This document shows positions 61,446-64,000 of a DNA stretch of 64,000 nucleotides, one piece after another. Position 1 is the first letter of the stretch. The number at the start of each line of letters is the position of its first letter. The position numbers and the translations under genes were made by a program. The stretch covers positions 1,019,215-1,083,214 of the forward strand of contig JANVCC010000013.1 of assembly GCA_025345505.1 (NCBI GenBank), in the 5' to 3' direction. This stretch comes from Todiramphus chloris collaris (lineage: Eukaryota > Chordata > Aves > Coraciiformes > Alcedinidae). The notes under the pieces were generated by a model. The model did no database searches and was not told the origin of the DNA. It saw nothing but the letters and a program-made list of their open reading frames with translations.

Positions 61446-61917
61446 GGGACTGTATCAAAGGCTTTTCAGAAGTCCATGTAAATGACATTCATAACTTTTC
61501 CATTGTTCACTAATGCAGTCACTTCATTATAGAAGGCCACTAGTTTAATCAGGCACAATTTGCCCTTGGTTAAGCCATGCTGGCTGTCTCTAATCACGCC
61601 CCCTGTCTTCTGTATGTGTTGATGGATCTGATCCATGATATTAGTTGGAAAGGAGGTTAGGCTGACTGGTTGGTAGTTCCCAGTGTCCTCCTTTTTAACC
61701 TTTTTAAAAGTGAATGTGATGTTTCCCTTTTTCCAGTCACTAGGGACTTTTCCTGACTGCCATAACTTTTCAAATATAATAGAAAATGGCTTGGTAACCA
61801 CATCAGCCAATTCCCTCAAAACCCTGGAATGCATCTCATTGGGTCCTATGGACTTGTGTATGTTGAGGTTCCTCAGGTGGTGTTGAACTTGGATATACTC
61901 TTCTACAGGAACCATTA
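61446..61917 (-). pseudogene. CR1 ORF2 RT N-terminal half (5' part of the split CR1)
   Basis: The minus-strand continuation of the CR1 at 59607-60694. A 149-codon block (61466-61915) reads [25 protein letters not shown] and N-Y-Q-P-V-S-L-T-S, then [10 protein letters not shown] and V-I-Y-M-D-F, the RT fingers and motif A start. A TGA directly after M-D-F interrupts it, then K-A-F-D-T-V-P follows in the same frame up to the LTR. The element is 5'-truncated near 61917. RT would copy element RNA; this copy is dead. Confidence 0.92.
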
Positions 61918-64000
61918 GTTAAATGTGATCTTTACAATTGCATTTTCAGCTGATCTGATGTACAAGACAAATCTGTGTCTCTCAAGACTTACCAGAGTCA
62001 CCTGAAAAGATGATTTCAGAAAGGCATTCCTCTCCATGCACACAACAATTCCAGAGGATCAAAGGAAAATACTCCTGGAAAGGAGATCATGGGATAATAC
62101 TGTCTTTTCTCTAGGTCAAGAAAAAAAGCAACTATACCTAAGTTCATCCTAACATATGATTGCAATAAAGTAAACGAAATATTGCTAAACAAACTCAGTA
62201 CTTAAGGGGCTTCATGTAAGTGCTTACTCTGCTACATCTCAGTGAATGTTTTGTATTTGTTGCCCTATTAGAAAGGAGCCCTGCTGTGTAATACTCTATT
62301 TTGATATATGCTCTTGCAGTAGAAAGTAAACCTTTATTTCTTCTGCACTGTTCAAACATGCCTTTTCAGAGTAGTTTTGAATTTCACACATTTCAAGGTG
62401 TTTTGTTAAGCAATCTAAAGAATACTATCAAATTTGGATGTGTAACATGTTCGATAGCATGCTATCTCAGGAGCAGTTTTGGTTGCTTGAAAGTGGCTTC
62501 TCCATTGGAATAAAATTGAAAACTAAGATTTCTTTATTCTTGTATAAATTCATGCTTCAGAACATTGAATAAACTGCATTACAAGTTTATGTCTCTTAAG
62601 ATATTGTGCTCTAAAGAAAATCAGTCTGTTTTCTGACATTAGTGATAGTATATTTAAAATTTGTTCACTGACACCTGTTTTACTGTATGATACAAAGTGT
62701 TTTCTCAGACAGAAAAGTGGAAGGATGTGATCAGAATCTGCCGATGAAATACTTTTGAGCTTGTTCAAACTGCTGTGCTTGGTGCAAGATCAGGAGAAGT
62801 CTGGGAGAAAAGACTTTCTGGAGGTGCATCTGTTTCTGTCTTTGTGACTGAGGACTGAGCTTGGTAACACTACAGAAAGTTATTTTCAGAGTTTCCAGCA
62901 ATTAATACAGTTTGAAGCTGTAGGTGTTTTCCCATGTAAAATAAGTAATTTACGTAGCTTTTCACCATTCTCGTTCCCCATGGCTGTGGCAGTTCATTCA
63001 GGTCCTCCCGCAAAGGTTGTGACACGCTCTGTCTGTTGGAGAGAGCCTCTCAGAGCGGAAAATATGTTTCTGCTTTCATCAGTCTGATGAAATGAATCCG
63101 AGACAAACTGCTACAGCATATGGCTCTGTTCAGGCACTTTGGAAATCTCCAGGTCCATTAGCTCTTTGAGCACCTGCTCTGCAGGATGTGAAAGCTGGAG
63201 CTGGCGTGCAGCAGTAAACCATGTGCTGCTGAACCAGTGCTTCAGCCCTCAATTTGGTAGACACAAAGCCAGTGCAACGTGTAGTAGCTGGGAACTACCT
63301 GAAGCCAAGGGTCATCTTGCAAGGACCTAAAGTAGAATCAGTTAAATCATGGAAAATTGCACTAATAAGTGTTATTTGTGATCGTGGGATGCCTGATACC
63401 CGTCTCATTGTGTCAGTTGTTCTTGAGGACTTAAACAATAACTTGTGAGAATATTTGCAACACTACTCGTTTTCAAAAGCTCCAAGTCCATGACTGAACA
63501 AATACCATATGAATAGATGATGTCCAGTCAGATAATCCTAGTTAAAGAAATTTTAAAGAAAGTATTGCAAGTGATCTATCACTGGATGTGAATAGTTGTT
63601 TAATGCATAATTAGAGCAGTTTGCACTAAAATCTGTTAGTTTATTTCCAAGATTTTTGTTTACAATGAATTTGAAATACTTCATTATAGCTTTTAATGCT
63701 ATGGATATCTTTGGTTTGTTACATCAAAAAGGGCAGCAGAAATCTCACTAAGATGGAGAAAACTTGGGAGTCTGGATCTATTTTATACAAGTCAGCCAAG
63801 TCCTTCACTAAATAAACTGTTTTTCTATTGAGAACTCAAACACATTCAAAACATTTGAATTTGACATTGAAATCTTAGCATGGGATATGGCCTTCTTGCA
63901 GTCACCCACAGTTACGGTTAAACTCAGTATATTCTGTGGTATCATGAACAATATCTGAGACAACTATCAAAAGACATTTTTGCGTTTCATTGTGATTCTC
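61918..64000. other. Unique DNA, no gene identified
   Basis: No recognised gene or repeat. Short open frames (62301-62513 plus, 62550-62768 minus, 63139-63330 plus) have no domain and no supporting splice context. Confidence 0.5.

Noticed and set aside
1-64000. A novel multigene system
   Set aside because: No cluster of real genes exists here. All well-supported features are retroelement remnants, and remaining open frames are near chance expectation.

Overview
This window looks like a piece of a bird nuclear genome, probably Neoaves. It is AT-rich and CpG-poor, and its only clearly recognisable sequences are transposable elements typical of birds: CR1 LINEs ending in the (ATTCTATG)n-type tail, and solo LTRs of avian endogenous retroviruses. 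There are no bacterial genes, operons, CRISPR arrays, rRNA or tRNA. No known protein-coding gene could be identified, so the window reads as a gene desert or the inside of very large introns. Most open frames over 60 codons are what chance predicts for DNA of this composition.

Layout: 1-1.4 kb is unique AT-rich DNA. A very old, plus-strand CR1/L3-like reverse transcriptase relic lies at 1.4-2.1 kb. A minus-strand avian LTR (internally deleted) is at 6.18-6.59 kb. A different plus-strand LTR with imperfect tandem repeats near its 5' end is at 8.75-9.37 kb. A 5'-truncated young-looking CR1 is at 14.98-15.29 kb. An AT-only palindromic repeat lies at 15.9-16.1 kb. From 16 to 32 kb is mostly unique sequence, holding the best candidate exon of the window (29,023-29,152, minus). 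A 3-kb CR1 with decayed endonuclease and RT domains runs from 31.93 to about 34.97 kb (minus). It is followed within 130 bp by an LTR (35.10-35.68 kb, minus) of the same family as the 6.18-kb copy. A two-unit tandem duplication is at 36.34-36.48 kb. From 36.5 to 54.8 kb is mostly unique, with a probable old CR1 relic at 39.43 kb, low-confidence exon candidates at 42.5-43.6 kb (plus) and a 37-bp LTR edge at 46.79 kb. From 54.8 kb to 61.9 kb repeats are dense: CR1 (+), old CR1 (-), CR1 (+), and a CR1 (-) split by a 0.75-kb LTR. The last 2 kb are unique.

The elements form a layered record. L3-like CR1 relics are the oldest, typical avian CR1 copies of at least two kinds came later, and one LTR landed inside an existing CR1 RT domain. 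No autonomous element survives: the CR1 reading frames are broken and in the largest copy the second catalytic motif has lost an aspartate.

I found no convincing novel biological system. The items most worth checking are the 130-bp candidate exon at 29 kb, the exon-like cluster at 42.5-43.6 kb, the nested CR1/LTR at 60-62 kb and the tandem-repeat-bearing LTR at 8.8 kb. Family names come from pattern recognition without a database search, and element ends are approximate unless stated.
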